Assembly (NCBI GenBank): GCA_965223235.1
Contig: CBDCVV010000012.1
Location: forward strand, 124,001-188,000
Reading direction: 5' to 3'
Length of the DNA stretch: 64,000 nt
From: UBA2589 sp965223235
Lineage (GTDB): Bacteria > Gemmatimonadota > Gemmatimonadetes > Longimicrobiales > Gaopeijiaceae
This document shows, in pieces, positions 17,638 to 26,327 of the stretch. The notes below the pieces were generated by a model. The model did no database searches, had not been told where the DNA came from, and worked only from the letters and a program-made list of their open reading frames with translations. Made by a program: the position numbers and the translations under genes. Numbering within the stretch: position 1 is the first letter of the stretch; the number at the start of each line of letters is the position of its first letter.

Positions 17638-18069
17638 TTCGTTGGTCCCAATCAGAAGGTTCGGACCGAGACGACGCCCCCGACCTAGGTGCTTCGTTGA
17701 GTGCACTGGATCCGGCGTCGGCTGACCCGGCGTATTGGCCGCGTTTTCGAGCCCATGTCATCGATCGGGCCGGCGCGGAGCTCGCGCGCCGGCGCCGGCT
17801 CGCTGAACTGACCGTCGCAGACGTACTCTCGTCGTGGTCTCGGCACGGTAGTTCCGGCGGCCCTGCTGGCCGCGGCGTTGGCAGCCATCACGCTCGTCCG
17901 CGCCGACTCGACCCCTGTGGCGATCGGAGTCGAGGAGCTGTTGGTGACGGATATTCCTACGGAAACCGTACCGGTTCTTCTCTCGCCGGATGCGGCCGCT
18001 GGCATCGTGGCGTTCGCATCGGGACGAGTTCTGAGCCAATGGAACGGCAAACGCGTACCCGGGTCGTGA
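17634..18069 (+). pseudogene. Membrane-anchored anti-sigma factor, one-base frameshift
   Basis: The N-terminal 68 residues (from ATG 17634, which overlaps the sigma stop) are cytoplasmic, with FRAHVIDRAGAELARRRRLAEL. The transmembrane helix (TVVPAALLAAALAAITLV) and periplasmic part (GVEELLVTDIPTETVPVLL) are in the next frame, up to TGA 18067-18069. Removing one G of the CGGC at 17841-17844 joins them (SSWSR-TVVPAALL). As written, the upstream frame misses the membrane helix but stays open into the following gene, giving a misleading 282-residue ORF. The role by position and topology is to bind the upstream ECF sigma factor and release it on an envelope signal. No zinc-finger HxxxCxxC is seen. 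Confidence 0.65.
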
Positions 18070-18482
18070 CCGCCGCCGTTTTGGCCGCTGTGTTTGGGGC
18101 TGGCACGCTACTCGGCTTCGCGGTCGATGGGAGCCTCGTGGCCGAGCCTAGCCCGGCCATGGAGGGAGCCACAGCAGAGACGGGCGAATCGGTAGCCACT
18201 GAGGTAGGCGAGAAGAGCAGCGAGGAGCGCCGGCCGGTGTACACGCAGGTCGAGCCTAACGAAGAGCAGTTGGCGCGCATCGAAGAGATCGTGAAGGAGC
18301 ATCGCGCTCGCACGAATGCGCTCGACGAAGAGATCCGTGCCCGCTATCAGGCGGAGTTCCGGGTCATCCTCCTTGAGTCCAGGACGGCGATCAAGGGCGT
18401 GATGACGCCCGAGCAGGCCGAACGCTACCAAGAGCTACTGGACGAGCGATACGGTCCGCCTGGGGATGACCAAGGCTCTTAA
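18039..18482 (+). CDS. Periplasmic Spy/CpxP-like sensor-type protein with N-terminal membrane anchor
   Basis: A 147-residue protein from ATG 18039. One hydrophobic helix (VVTAAVLAAVFGAGTLLGFAV, about residues 9-29) is followed by a variable acidic linker. A helical domain then carries NEEQLARIEEIVKEHRAR and, near the end, GVMTPEQAERYQELLDERYG. The two Gln-containing motifs spaced by a helical hairpin resemble the LTxxQ pattern of Spy/CpxP and periplasmic metal-sensor proteins. Such proteins bind misfolded protein or metals in the periplasm. It lies between the anti-sigma factor and the efflux genes, so it may tune the sigma switch. It overlaps the end of the anti-sigma frame by 31 bases. Confidence 0.65.
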   Translation: MERQTRTRVVTAAVLAAVFGAGTLLGFAVDGSLVAEPSPAMEGATAETGESVATEVGEKSSEERRPVYTQVEPNEEQLARIEEIVKEHRARTNALDEEIRARYQAEFRVILLESRTAIKGVMTPEQAERYQELLDERYGPPGDDQGS

Positions 18483-18498
18483 CAGGCACCAACTTCCC

Positions 18499-19808
18499 AT
18501 GAAAAAGTCTGAGTGGGTTCGAGTCCGACTCGACTTCCTCGCCCTACTGTGCCTAGCTCTAGGCACTCCGACGGTGGTCGCGGGCCAACAAGAGATGTCG
18601 CTCGACGAGGCGATCGAGCGGGCCCTGACCCGTAGCCCCGCGATCGCATCGCAGCAACAGTCGGTGGACAACGCCTACCTCAACCAACGGACGTCCTGGG
18701 CTTCTTTTCTTCCGACGTTCAGCGCGAATGGTTCAGGGTCGCTCCGGTCGTCCAATGTCTTGAACGAGACGACGGGCGTCATCGAACCGGGCAGCTCGGA
18801 CTCGTACGGAGCGGGAATCTCTGGGTCGTGGGTCGTGTTCGAAGGGACGCGACGGTTCCAAGAGTACGAAGCATCGAAGTCGGATGTGCGGGCGGCGGAG
18901 GCCCGATACGTGAATCAGAGGTATCAGGTCACGCTGCAAACGCAGACCTTTTACTTCAACGCCCTACGCCAAGCTGATCTCCTCGAGGTGGCTCGCGAGC
19001 GGCTCGAACAGGCCGAGCAGAATCTCGAGATTGTCCGAAGCCGTACGCTCCTTGGTGAGGCCACGGTCTCCGATTCTCTTCGAGCCAGGTTGGATGTGGT
19101 GAATGCTGAGCAGGCCATTCTCCAAGGTGAGACCGCGTTGAGAGCTGCGCGCTTCTCCTTGGGGCGCCAAGTAGGCATCAGCGGGCCTGTCGAGCCTCTC
19201 CGACCTACGCTGACCTCGATCCAAGCGGGCTGGATATTTCCGACCTCGAGATCATGACGATCGCGGAGTCGAATTCACCTTCTGTCATCGCCGCTGCGGA
19301 AGCGTCGTCAGCGGCTGGGGCAAACGTCTCAGCAGCGAAGACCGCGTACATACCCAGTCTACGCTTCTCGTCCGGGTACAACTGGAACAATCGAGAGCTA
19401 TCGTTCGATGGCGGGAACACGAGCTGGAACATGTCGCTGAGTCTCAGCTACCCGATCTTCAACGGGTTCCAGCGCGAGTCGTCGATCGACAGAGCCCAGT
19501 ACACACACCGAGTCTCGGTACTCCAAGAGGACGACACGCGGTTGGCAGCGCGCGAGCAAGCCGACGCCGCCCTGCAGAACCTCCGGACGTCTGAGGCCGC
19601 CATTTTGATTGCTGAAGACGCGGCTTTCGTAGCGGCAGAGGACCTTCGCGTCGTTCGAGAACGGTATTCGGTCGGAGCGGCGACGATACTGGACATTCTT
19701 GTGAGTCAAAACGCGGTTACGCAGGCTGACGCCGATGTCGTGACGGCGAGGTACGACTACATCCTGGCTAGAGCGGAGCTCGAGGCCATTCTGGGGAGAG
19801 AGTTGTGA
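18499..19808 (+). pseudogene. TolC-type outer-membrane efflux channel, one-base frameshift
   Basis: An outer-membrane factor of about 437 residues if read across one frame change. ATG 18499 gives a signal peptide (LDFLALLCLALGTPTVVAG). The first repeat follows (MSLDEAIERALTRSPAI, long helices to about residue 230). The second is in the other frame (LEIMTIAESNSPSVIAAAEA to RAELEAILGREL). The switch is near 19206-19210. One missing base after CCTACG restores PLRPT followed by ADLDPSGLDISDLEIM. As written, translation stops at 19257 after the first repeat. The channel would pair with the MacAB-type pump encoded next to carry substrate across the outer membrane. The stop overlaps the next start (GTGA). 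Confidence 0.82.
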
Positions 19809-20510
19809 CGGACATCATTCGCACGGAAGGCCTGACGAAGCACTACGTCCTGGGAGCGGAAACCGTTCGAGGCGTGTCGCGGGGTGGACCTGGTCATTCA
19901 GACGGGTGAGTTCGTGGCGATCATGGGCCCTTCGGGGTCGGGAAAGTCGACATTCATGAACATGATCGGATGCCTCGATACTCCGACGGCGGGAGAGTAC
20001 TGGCTCAACGGACAAAAGGTCTCCGATCTCTCCGATGATCAGCTGGCCCGCGTGCGGAACCGGGAGATCGGATTCGTCTTCCAAACGTTCAATCTCCTTC
20101 CTCGCGCGACGGCACTCCACAATGTGGAGCTGCCTCTCATCTACGCTGGGGTGGGTAGCAAGGAGCGCAAGAGGAGAGCAGCCGAGAAGTTGGAGTTGGT
20201 CGGCCTTGCCGACCGTATGGACCACAAGCCACCGGAAATGTCCGGCGGTCAGCGTCAACGAGTCGCCGTAGCTCGCGCGTTAGTGAACGAGCCGGCGCTT
20301 CTCCTGGCGGATGAGCCGACCGGAAACCTGGACTCGGTGACGAGCGCCGATGTCATGCGCCAATTCGAGGAGCTTAACGAAGCAGGGCAAACCATCGTCC
20401 TAGTGACACACGAGCACGACATTGCCGAGCATGCGAAACGGCAGGTGCACCTCAAGGACGGACTCATCGAGAGGGACTTCTTGAACGAGACGGTGGAGAG
20501 CGCGGTATGA
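19805..20510 (+). pseudogene. MacB-type ABC transporter ATPase, one-base frameshift near the N-terminus
   Basis: The GTG at 19805 starts TDIIRTEGLTKHYVLGAETVR, the usual opening of this family. The main frame continues with GVDLVIQTGEFVAIMGPSG. The join needs removal of one base in CGAGG near 19871. After that the protein is complete at about 234 residues: Walker A GPSGSGKST, Q-loop FVFQTFNLLPRATALHNVELP, signature MSGGQRQRVAVARAL, Walker B LLLADEPTGNLDS and the His switch LVTHEH. It should power the adjacent MacA/MacB-like subunits. If the base is truly extra, the ATPase would need internal initiation (a GTG/ATG-poor stretch precedes Walker A), so the pump would fail. The stop overlaps the adaptor start as ATGA. 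Confidence 0.85.
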
Positions 20511-22057
20511 AAGGTAACTTTGGGCTAGCACGCCCGTGGCGCACGGCATGGCTCGCGGTGGGACTCGGAGCGTGCGCGACCGGTGAGGCCGCAGAAGATA
20601 CCGGACCCACCTTACTTACTGCCGAGTCTTCTGTTGGAGATCTCCTAATCAGGGCGGAGGCCACAGGGACCGTCGAGCCTGTACGTGAGGTCGAAGTCAA
20701 ATCGAAAGCGTCCGGGGAGATTCTGCGGCTTCGCGCGGATATTGGTGACGTCGTCGAGCGAGGCGCGCTGCTTGCCGAGATCGATCCCCGAGATGTGCAG
20801 AACCGGTACGACCAGAGCGAGGCGGACCTCGCGGTGGCGCAGGCACAGCTCGATATCGCCAGGGCCCAGTTGGATCGTCAGCAGCGGCTCTTGGACGCGG
20901 ATGTCATCACGCAAGCTGAGTTCGAGAACGCCACCCTGTCGTTTGCAAATGCGGAGGCCTCGCTCGTGCGAGCACAGACGAACTTCGATCTGGCGCAACT
21001 CCAGCTTGCCGATGTACGGATTCGGGCACCGATGGACGGCACGATCATCGTGAAAAATGTAGAGGAAGGCGCGGTGATTCAGTCCGCCTCTTCAAACGTG
21101 TCGGGGGGAACCGCGCTCTTTGTGATGGCGGACCTCGGCGAGATGCAGGTCCGCACCCTCGTCGACGAGACGGATATGGGTGAGCTCGAGGCGGGCCTTG
21201 CTGCGTCGATCCGGGTCGAGGCGTACCCGGACCGTACCTTCCGGGGCGTGGTCGACAAGATCGAGCCTCAAGCGACGGTGGAACAGAACGTGACGATGTT
21301 TCCGGTCATCGTCTCGCTCGACAACCGTGCCGGACTCCTCCGTCCTGGCATGAACGCGGAAGTCGAGGTCGAGATTGATGAGGCGAGGGACGTCGTCTTG
21401 GTTCCAAACAATGCGATCGTCCAGGCTACGGATGTGGGCCCTGCCGCCATGGCTCTTGGCCTCGACATCGAGGAGCTGGACCTGAGCGCATTCATGAGGG
21501 GTGGGCGGGGCGGACGAGGGGCCGGTGCTCGCGGGGGCCGTGGAGCGTCCGCAGGGGCGGCGGAGGTGGGTGACGCTCAGACCGCTCCAACTTCAGATGG
21601 AGCAGCCGGGCCACTTCCCGCCGACGCGAACTCGAATCCTCGGGCCCGGATCGAGGCCTTGCGCGCGCAGGTGCAGGCGGGCGAGATCACGCAGGATTCC
21701 ATGCGGGCTGTCCTCCAAGCGCTGAGGCCGGGAGGACGGGCGGGTGCTCGTCAAGCCGGCGCCGACGGAAGTGGGGGCTCCGATGGAGCCCCCATGCGCG
21801 AGAGTCGACCCGCCGCCGTGTTCGTACTGGGTGCAGACAGTGTGCCAGAGCCCCGGCTGGTCCGCATCGGGTTGGGCGACTGGGACAACACCCAGGTCGT
21901 GAGCGGCCTGGAGGCGGGCGAGACTCTGGTAGTTGTAGGGGCCGCGCAGTTGCAGGCGCAACAGGACGCGTTCTTAGAGCGGATGCGGAGTCGGATGGGT
22001 GGTTCATCACCGTTTGGCGGCGGCGGCGGTCCTCGCGGTGGCGGACGAGGCCGGTAG
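20507..22057 (+). CDS. MacA-type periplasmic adaptor lipoprotein of an efflux pump
   Basis: A 516-residue membrane-fusion protein linking the inner-membrane ABC pump to the TolC-type channel. The N-terminus is a lipoprotein signal (AWLAVGLGAC, cysteine about residue 23). A lipoyl-like half-domain (EVEVKSKASGEILRLRADIG) leads into a coiled-coil hairpin (about 100-165), then the second lipoyl half (VRIRAPMDGTIIVKN) and a beta-barrel. An unusual insertion lies between about residues 325 and 435. It starts with a Gly/Arg-rich run (GGRGGRGAGARGGRG) and contains a short helical segment. The membrane-proximal domain then resumes (PAAVFVLGADSVPEPRLVRI). The C-terminus is again Gly-rich. The start overlaps the ATPase stop. 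Confidence 0.9.
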   Translation: MKGNFGLARPWRTAWLAVGLGACATGEAAEDTGPTLLTAESSVGDLLIRAEATGTVEPVREVEVKSKASGEILRLRADIGDVVERGALLAEIDPRDVQNRYDQSEADLAVAQAQLDIARAQLDRQQRLLDADVITQAEFENATLSFANAEASLVRAQTNFDLAQLQLADVRIRAPMDGTIIVKNVEEGAVIQSASSNVSGGTALFVMADLGEMQVRTLVDETDMGELEAGLAASIRVEAYPDRTFRGVVDKIEPQATVEQNVTMFPVIVSLDNRAGLLRPGMNAEVEVEIDEARDVVLVPNNAIVQATDVGPAAMALGLDIEELDLSAFMRGGRGGRGAGARGGRGASAGAAEVGDAQTAPTSDGAAGPLPADANSNPRARIEALRAQVQAGEITQDSMRAVLQALRPGGRAGARQAGADGSGGSDGAPMRESRPAAVFVLGADSVPEPRLVRIGLGDWDNTQVVSGLEAGETLVVVGAAQLQAQQDAFLERMRSRMGGSSPFGGGGGPRGGGRGR

Positions 22058-22061
22058 CCGG

Positions 22062-23276
22062 ATGCTCGTCTTCGAGATCATTGCGGTCGCCATGTCAGCC
22101 GTGCGCGCCAACATGCTTCGCTCGGTCCTGACCACCCTGGGGATCGTAATCGGGATCGCCGCCGTGATTACGATGGTGGCACTTGGGGAAGGTGCGCAGC
22201 AGCGGGTTGAGCAAGAGATCAACCGCATGGGTACGAGTGTTCTTACGATCCGTCCGGGCCAGCAAATGTGGGGTGGCGTGTCCCGTGGGGATGCACAGCT
22301 TTCCGTGGAGGACGCGATCGCGCTGCGGGCCGAGTCCGGCGGACTGCTCACCGTGTCTCCTGAGCAGCAGTCCCGTATGCAAGTCGCCTACAAGCGATGG
22401 AACTCCAACACACAGATCATGGGCGTGTGGCCGGAGTACTTCGACATGTACGACCACAGTCTCCAGCTGGGCCGATTTTTCAACCAGGGGGAGGTGCAGG
22501 GCCGGAGAAGGGTTGCCGTTTTGGGGTACAACGTGCCCTCCGACCTCGGTGAGACTCCCCCCGAGCTGCTCGTCGGCGAAACGATCCAGATTCGCGGAAT
22601 CCTCTTCGAGGTGATCGGCATCTTGGAGGAGAAAGGGGACGCCGCCTGGGTGCGACCGGACGACCAGATCTTCATTCCCCAGTCCACCGCCCAATACCGC
22701 GTCATGGGTGGGCGGGACCGACTGAACTCGATCTACGCAGCGACCGAGAGCCCGGCGGAGTTGGACCTCGCGTTCGCCGAGATCGACCGCATCGTGCGGC
22801 GTGAACACCGCATTAAGGCTGGCGAGGATGCAGATTTCAATATCCGTAACTCGGCGGATCTGTTGGAAACCTTCAATGAAACGAACCAGACGTTCGCGAT
22901 GCTCTTGGCCGGGATCGCAGCGATCTCCCTCCTGGTCGGCGGGATCGGGATCATGAACATCATGTTGGTCTCCGTGACCGAACGGACTCGAGAGATCGGG
23001 GTTCGAAAGGCCTTGGGCGCGACAAAGAAGGCGATCATGACCCAGTTCTTGGTCGAAGCGCTTTTCCTTTGTGTCTTGGGCGGATTGATCGGTGTGGCAG
23101 CGGGCTACGGAGCGGCCGAAGTGCTGACTAGGGTCTCGGAATGGGACACAGCGGTTGCCCCTCAGGCCGTCGCGGCTGCGATCGGCTTCTCAGCGGCCGT
23201 GGGGCTGTTCTTCGGCATCTGGCCGGCGAGACGGGCTGCGGTGCTCGATCCGATCGACGCGCTCCGCTACGAGTAG
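22062..23276 (+). CDS. MacB-type ABC transporter permease
   Basis: A 404-residue inner-membrane protein of the FtsX/MacB class. The first helix is at about residues 20-45 (MLRSVLTTLGIVIGIAAVIT). A large periplasmic domain of MacB_PCD type follows (residues 45-275, GTSVLTIRPGQQMWGG). Three C-terminal helices then come (LAGIAAISLLVGGIGIMNIM, the EIGVRKALGATKKAI coupling region, and FSAAVGLFFGIWPARRAAVL). It lacks an ATPase domain, which is encoded two genes upstream. The start is ATG 22062, 4 bases after the adaptor stop, with GAGG upstream. An in-frame start at 21999 lies inside the adaptor gene and is less likely. Confidence 0.92.
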   Translation: MLVFEIIAVAMSAVRANMLRSVLTTLGIVIGIAAVITMVALGEGAQQRVEQEINRMGTSVLTIRPGQQMWGGVSRGDAQLSVEDAIALRAESGGLLTVSPEQQSRMQVAYKRWNSNTQIMGVWPEYFDMYDHSLQLGRFFNQGEVQGRRRVAVLGYNVPSDLGETPPELLVGETIQIRGILFEVIGILEEKGDAAWVRPDDQIFIPQSTAQYRVMGGRDRLNSIYAATESPAELDLAFAEIDRIVRREHRIKAGEDADFNIRNSADLLETFNETNQTFAMLLAGIAAISLLVGGIGIMNIMLVSVTERTREIGVRKALGATKKAIMTQFLVEALFLCVLGGLIGVAAGYGAAEVLTRVSEWDTAVAPQAVAAAIGFSAAVGLFFGIWPARRAAVLDPIDALRYE

Positions 23277-23283
23277 CACGCCG

Positions 23284-23823
23284 GTGGACCTTCGCGGCCA
23301 TCTCCTCATTTCGGGGGGCGGACTCTACGACCCCAACTTTCGCCAAACCGTGGTCTTGCTCGGTGAGCACACGAGCGAGGGAGCGGTCGGAGTCGTCTTG
23401 AATCGAGCCCTCGACGTTGCGGTGGCGAGCGCGGTACCTGAGCTAAGTGGGTATGTCGAGGAAGGGGCGCGGTTGTTCCACGGAGGTCCGGTCCAACCTA
23501 CTAGCGTGGTACTGGTAGCGGAGCTGGTGGACCCGTCGAAGATAGACCTTCCGGTCTTCGGTGCGATCGGCTTCATGGTTGGAGAGCTCGACCCACCGGA
23601 CGATCTGGAGATCGCGCAGGCGCGCGTCTATGCCGGGTATTCCGGGTGGGGACCAGGACAGTTGGAGCGGGAGATTGCGGAGGGGGCCTGGATCATCGAG
23701 CCGGCATCCGTACCCGACGTTTTCAGCGACGATCCACAGGGGCTGTGGGGCCAACTGCTTGCTCGGAAAGGGGGACGCTACGCCCGTCTGGCCAAGATGC
23801 CCTTCGATCCGTCGATGAACTGA
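23284..23823 (+). CDS. algH: AlgH/YqgE (UPF0301) family protein
   Basis: A 179-residue cytosolic protein with the family's typical opening (LRGHLLISGGGLYDPNF, then TVVLLGEHTSEGAVGVVLNR). It also has the conserved HGGPVQP and YAGYSGWGPGQLEREI segments. The molecular function of AlgH remains unclear in any organism. The name comes from an alginate-regulation phenotype in Pseudomonas. The start is GTG 23284, 7 bases after the MacB permease stop, so it may be the last gene of the efflux operon. It converges on the PDZ gene with only 2 bases between the stop codons. Confidence 0.9.
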   Translation: MDLRGHLLISGGGLYDPNFRQTVVLLGEHTSEGAVGVVLNRALDVAVASAVPELSGYVEEGARLFHGGPVQPTSVVLVAELVDPSKIDLPVFGAIGFMVGELDPPDDLEIAQARVYAGYSGWGPGQLEREIAEGAWIIEPASVPDVFSDDPQGLWGQLLARKGGRYARLAKMPFDPSMN

Positions 23824-23825
23824 GG

Positions 23826-24953
23826 CTAATGCCAGCGCATGTTGAGGGTCATCGGTTCGCCGCGACGGATTACGGTGAGCTGGAGGGAATCGGACGCTGA
23901 GGTGACTGCGTAACGAGCGTCTTCGATGCCGACGACCGGCCGTCGTCCGGCTCGCACGATGACATCGCCGGAGCGAAGTCCGGACAAGTCGGCGGGGGTA
24001 CCGGGACCGACGTCGAGGATCAACACACCCTGGTCGACGTCGAAGTACTGAGCTAGCTCCGAGGACATGTCGGTGACTTCGGCTCCCGCGATCCTGTTCC
24101 GTCCGAGAAGATACGGAGTCATCGGACGGAACTCGCGCCATCCAGGATCAGAGGGAGCGGTGGCCTGCGCGGGCCGCGGCGGCTCGCTCTGCCTCAAGCC
24201 GGCCGCGTTGCGAGCTGCCTGGGCCATGGCGCCTTCGAGCGATGTCGATCGTCGATCGATCTCCACGAGCAGAGACTGAAGCTTGGACAGCTGCGGATCA
24301 CTCGACACCTGCACCTCGTGGACCGCCTCGGAGCTACTCAGCTCTCGCACCCGAAAGGCGACCTGGTCTTGTAGGCCCGCAACCAGGGTGTTCAGACGCC
24401 GTTGCTCACGGCGGAGTGAGTCGTACGGTTCACCCCGGAAGACGAAGAACTCCAACGGAGCCCTCACCTGGCCCGGCCGCTCGGAAATGTGTTGACCATC
24501 CGTGGTGACCTCGACACGGACGTTTTGCATCGCCTCAACCCAGGCATCGTCGTACGTGGTCCGCACCCGGATGTCGTACTGCCCCGGACTTGCGGCGGCA
24601 CGCATCGTTACCCGTTCGGTCCGCCTGTCTCGTTCGAGAAGCAGCGTCACGTCGTCACCAGGAGAGATCACGAGCCGTCGACTCAACTCGGACAACTCCT
24701 CGGGGCCTCGCAGCTCATTCACCGCCAGGAGGCGATCTCCCGCTCGGACACCGGCGGCAGCGGCTGGGCTATTGGGACTCACCTGGGTGATCACGACAGC
24801 CACACTCTGCCCTTGCTCATCGAGCATAGTCGCGAAGGAGATGCCGATCCATCCCGTGCGAGCCTCCGACGTCGTGGTAACCACGACTTGAGCCGAAGTA
24901 GAAGTCGGATGAACCAGCAGGATGCCGACTGCGAAGGCCAAGAGCGCTCTCAT
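23826..24953 (-). CDS. Secreted protein with two PDZ domains, in an ECF sigma operon
   Basis: A 375-residue exported protein. The signal peptide is MRALLAFAVGILLVHPTSTSAQ. An N-terminal PDZ domain (about residues 35-120, GWIGISFATML, VSPNSPAAAAGVRAGDRLLAVN) is followed by a helical middle with a coiled coil (RREQRRLNTLVAGLQDQ). A second PDZ sits at the C-terminus (about 285-375, LILDVGPGTPADLSGLRSGDVIV). No trypsin-like or other protease domain is present, so it is not an HtrA. It probably binds exposed C-termini of envelope proteins. The start is ATG 24953, 4 bases after the anti-sigma stop. An in-frame upstream ATG lies inside that gene. Its place as third gene of a sigma/anti-sigma operon suggests a sensing or scaffold role. 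Confidence 0.85.
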   Translation of the reverse strand: MRALLAFAVGILLVHPTSTSAQVVVTTTSEARTGWIGISFATMLDEQGQSVAVVITQVSPNSPAAAAGVRAGDRLLAVNELRGPEELSELSRRLVISPGDDVTLLLERDRRTERVTMRAAASPGQYDIRVRTTYDDAWVEAMQNVRVEVTTDGQHISERPGQVRAPLEFFVFRGEPYDSLRREQRRLNTLVAGLQDQVAFRVRELSSSEAVHEVQVSSDPQLSKLQSLLVEIDRRSTSLEGAMAQAARNAAGLRQSEPPRPAQATAPSDPGWREFRPMTPYLLGRNRIAGAEVTDMSSELAQYFDVDQGVLILDVGPGTPADLSGLRSGDVIVRAGRRPVVGIEDARYAVTSASDSLQLTVIRRGEPMTLNMRWH

Positions 24954-24957
24954 CGGC

Positions 24958-25596
24958 TCAGAACCAACCGCCACGTGAAGATGCCATCCGCACCGCTGCC
25001 TCGTGCTCGGCCTGAGCCGCGGCGAACATCCCATTTACATACGGGTCGCCGGGAAGTCGGCGTACTGCGGCTCGACTCGCGTCCAACAGCTGCTGGAGCG
25101 CCTCCACTCGATCTACGGGGTCCGACACGAAGACTCCGCTTCCCTCCACGGCAAGAAGCTCTTGATAGCGGGACATCGCGGCCCGGTAGTCCGACTCGGC
25201 CATGAGCACTGCCGTAGCAGCATCCTCCACGTTGTCGGCCATTTCAGGCGCGAGCGGCGTGCCGGCGGGGGCGAACGCCGCGCCCGCCCCCGTGCCGGCG
25301 AAGAAGATCATCACAGCCGCAGCACCCTTCATCCAGTTCGGGGTCTGGGCGAGTCCGAGGCGCTTGAATAGACCTGGGTCGTGGACCAAGCCCTCGGAAC
25401 GCAGCTGCGCCTCGAGATCCCGCCAGTCGCCCTTCGGTGGCATGATCTCGGGTAGCGCGCCCAAGGCGGCCGTCTGCGCCTCGAGGCTATCCAAGTCACT
25501 CCGGCACTCAGAACAACTCTCGAGGTGAGCTCCCTCTTCGGGCGTCGGCGCCTCATCCACGAGTCGGGCGAGGTCGTATTGGGTCAAATGCTCCAT
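24958..25596 (-). CDS. Zinc-finger anti-sigma factor with one membrane helix
   Basis: A 212-residue protein. The N-terminal cytoplasmic domain has the zinc-binding anti-sigma motif HLESCSEC (H-x3-C-x2-C, about residues 24-31), preceded by the early His of MEHLTQYDLARL. One hydrophobic segment (GAAAVMIFFAGTGAGAAFA, about 90-108) anchors it in the inner membrane. The remainder is a helical periplasmic domain (AESDYRAAMSRYQELLAVEG). It should hold the ECF sigma factor encoded just upstream. The start ATG 25596 overlaps the end of the sigma gene by 13 bases, so translation is probably coupled. Confidence 0.9.
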   Translation of the reverse strand: MEHLTQYDLARLVDEAPTPEEGAHLESCSECRSDLDSLEAQTAALGALPEIMPPKGDWRDLEAQLRSEGLVHDPGLFKRLGLAQTPNWMKGAAAVMIFFAGTGAGAAFAPAGTPLAPEMADNVEDAATAVLMAESDYRAAMSRYQELLAVEGSGVFVSDPVDRVEALQQLLDASRAAVRRLPGDPYVNGMFAAAQAEHEAAVRMASSRGGWF

Positions 25597-26165
25597 GCTT
25601 CAGCTCCCTGTTCATGTGCCGCGCCACCCAGGCCGGGAAGCATGGAACGCATCTTGGCGCGTGCCTTGAACAGCTGTGATTTCGATGTGCCCGACGTCAC
25701 CCCGAGCACATCGCCGATTTCTTCGTGTGTGTAGCCTTCGACGTCGTGTAAGATCAAGACTCTTCGCATCCCTTCCGGAAGGCCGTCGAGCGCCCGCTCG
25801 AGTCGCTTTTGCAGGAGGGAGTCTCCTGCTTTGGGTGCGATAGGGACGTCTACCGGAGTCGGTCCTTCGTGCTTCCGTCTCGTCTCGGTCTTCCGAAGGG
25901 CCTGCAGTGCCGCGTTCACGGCGATTCGGTGAAGCCAGGTCGAGAAGCGAGCGTCCCCCCGGAAGGTGGGCAGAGCTCGGATTGCGCGGATCCACGCCTC
26001 TTGAGCATAGTCCTGCGCCAAATCATCATCGCCCGCAATACGGCGAACGACCGCGTAAACCCTGGGCGAGTACCGGTCGTACAATGCCCGGATCGCGCGA
26101 CCGTCGCCCTGCGACGCCAGCCGGATCATCTGCTGCTCTGGTAGCTGCTCTCGATTCTTCGTCAT
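25584..26165 (-). CDS. ECF-type RNA polymerase sigma factor (PDZ operon)
   Basis: A 193-residue sigma factor. Region 2 includes DDDLAQDYAQEAWIRAIRAL and FSTWLHRIAVNAALQALRK (about residues 40-90). Region 4 includes LDGLPEGMRRVLILHDVEGY with the helix-turn-helix THEEIGDVLGVTSGTSKSQL (about 120-175). ATG 26165 is preferred because the upstream 31 residues (from ATG 26258) are Arg-rich and unlike the family. The longer start cannot be excluded. The gene heads a three-gene operon with its anti-sigma factor and a two-PDZ secreted protein. It is divergent from the ABC exporter, 162 bases apart. Confidence 0.92.
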   Translation of the reverse strand: MTKNREQLPEQQMIRLASQGDGRAIRALYDRYSPRVYAVVRRIAGDDDLAQDYAQEAWIRAIRALPTFRGDARFSTWLHRIAVNAALQALRKTETRRKHEGPTPVDVPIAPKAGDSLLQKRLERALDGLPEGMRRVLILHDVEGYTHEEIGDVLGVTSGTSKSQLFKARAKMRSMLPGLGGAAHEQGAEAWSI

Positions 26166-26327
26166 ATCGGGTACTTCGACGCGGCGGACTTCGTTGAGGG
26201 TTGCCCCTCGACTACGCCTGTAATCGGCGGGTCCAGATTCCGAGTTGCGATGAGTCAACCTCCACGTGTCTACCCAATCTGCTTCAAGTCGTTCGCTACA
26301 TACAACGGCGCTTCCTAGCTTCGCGCG

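Noticed and set aside
15938..17761. A 607-residue open frame on the minus strand
   Set aside because: Only the part from 16444 down looks like protein. The upstream two thirds is Arg/Ser/Pro-rich and antisense to the sigma factor and the small hypothetical gene.
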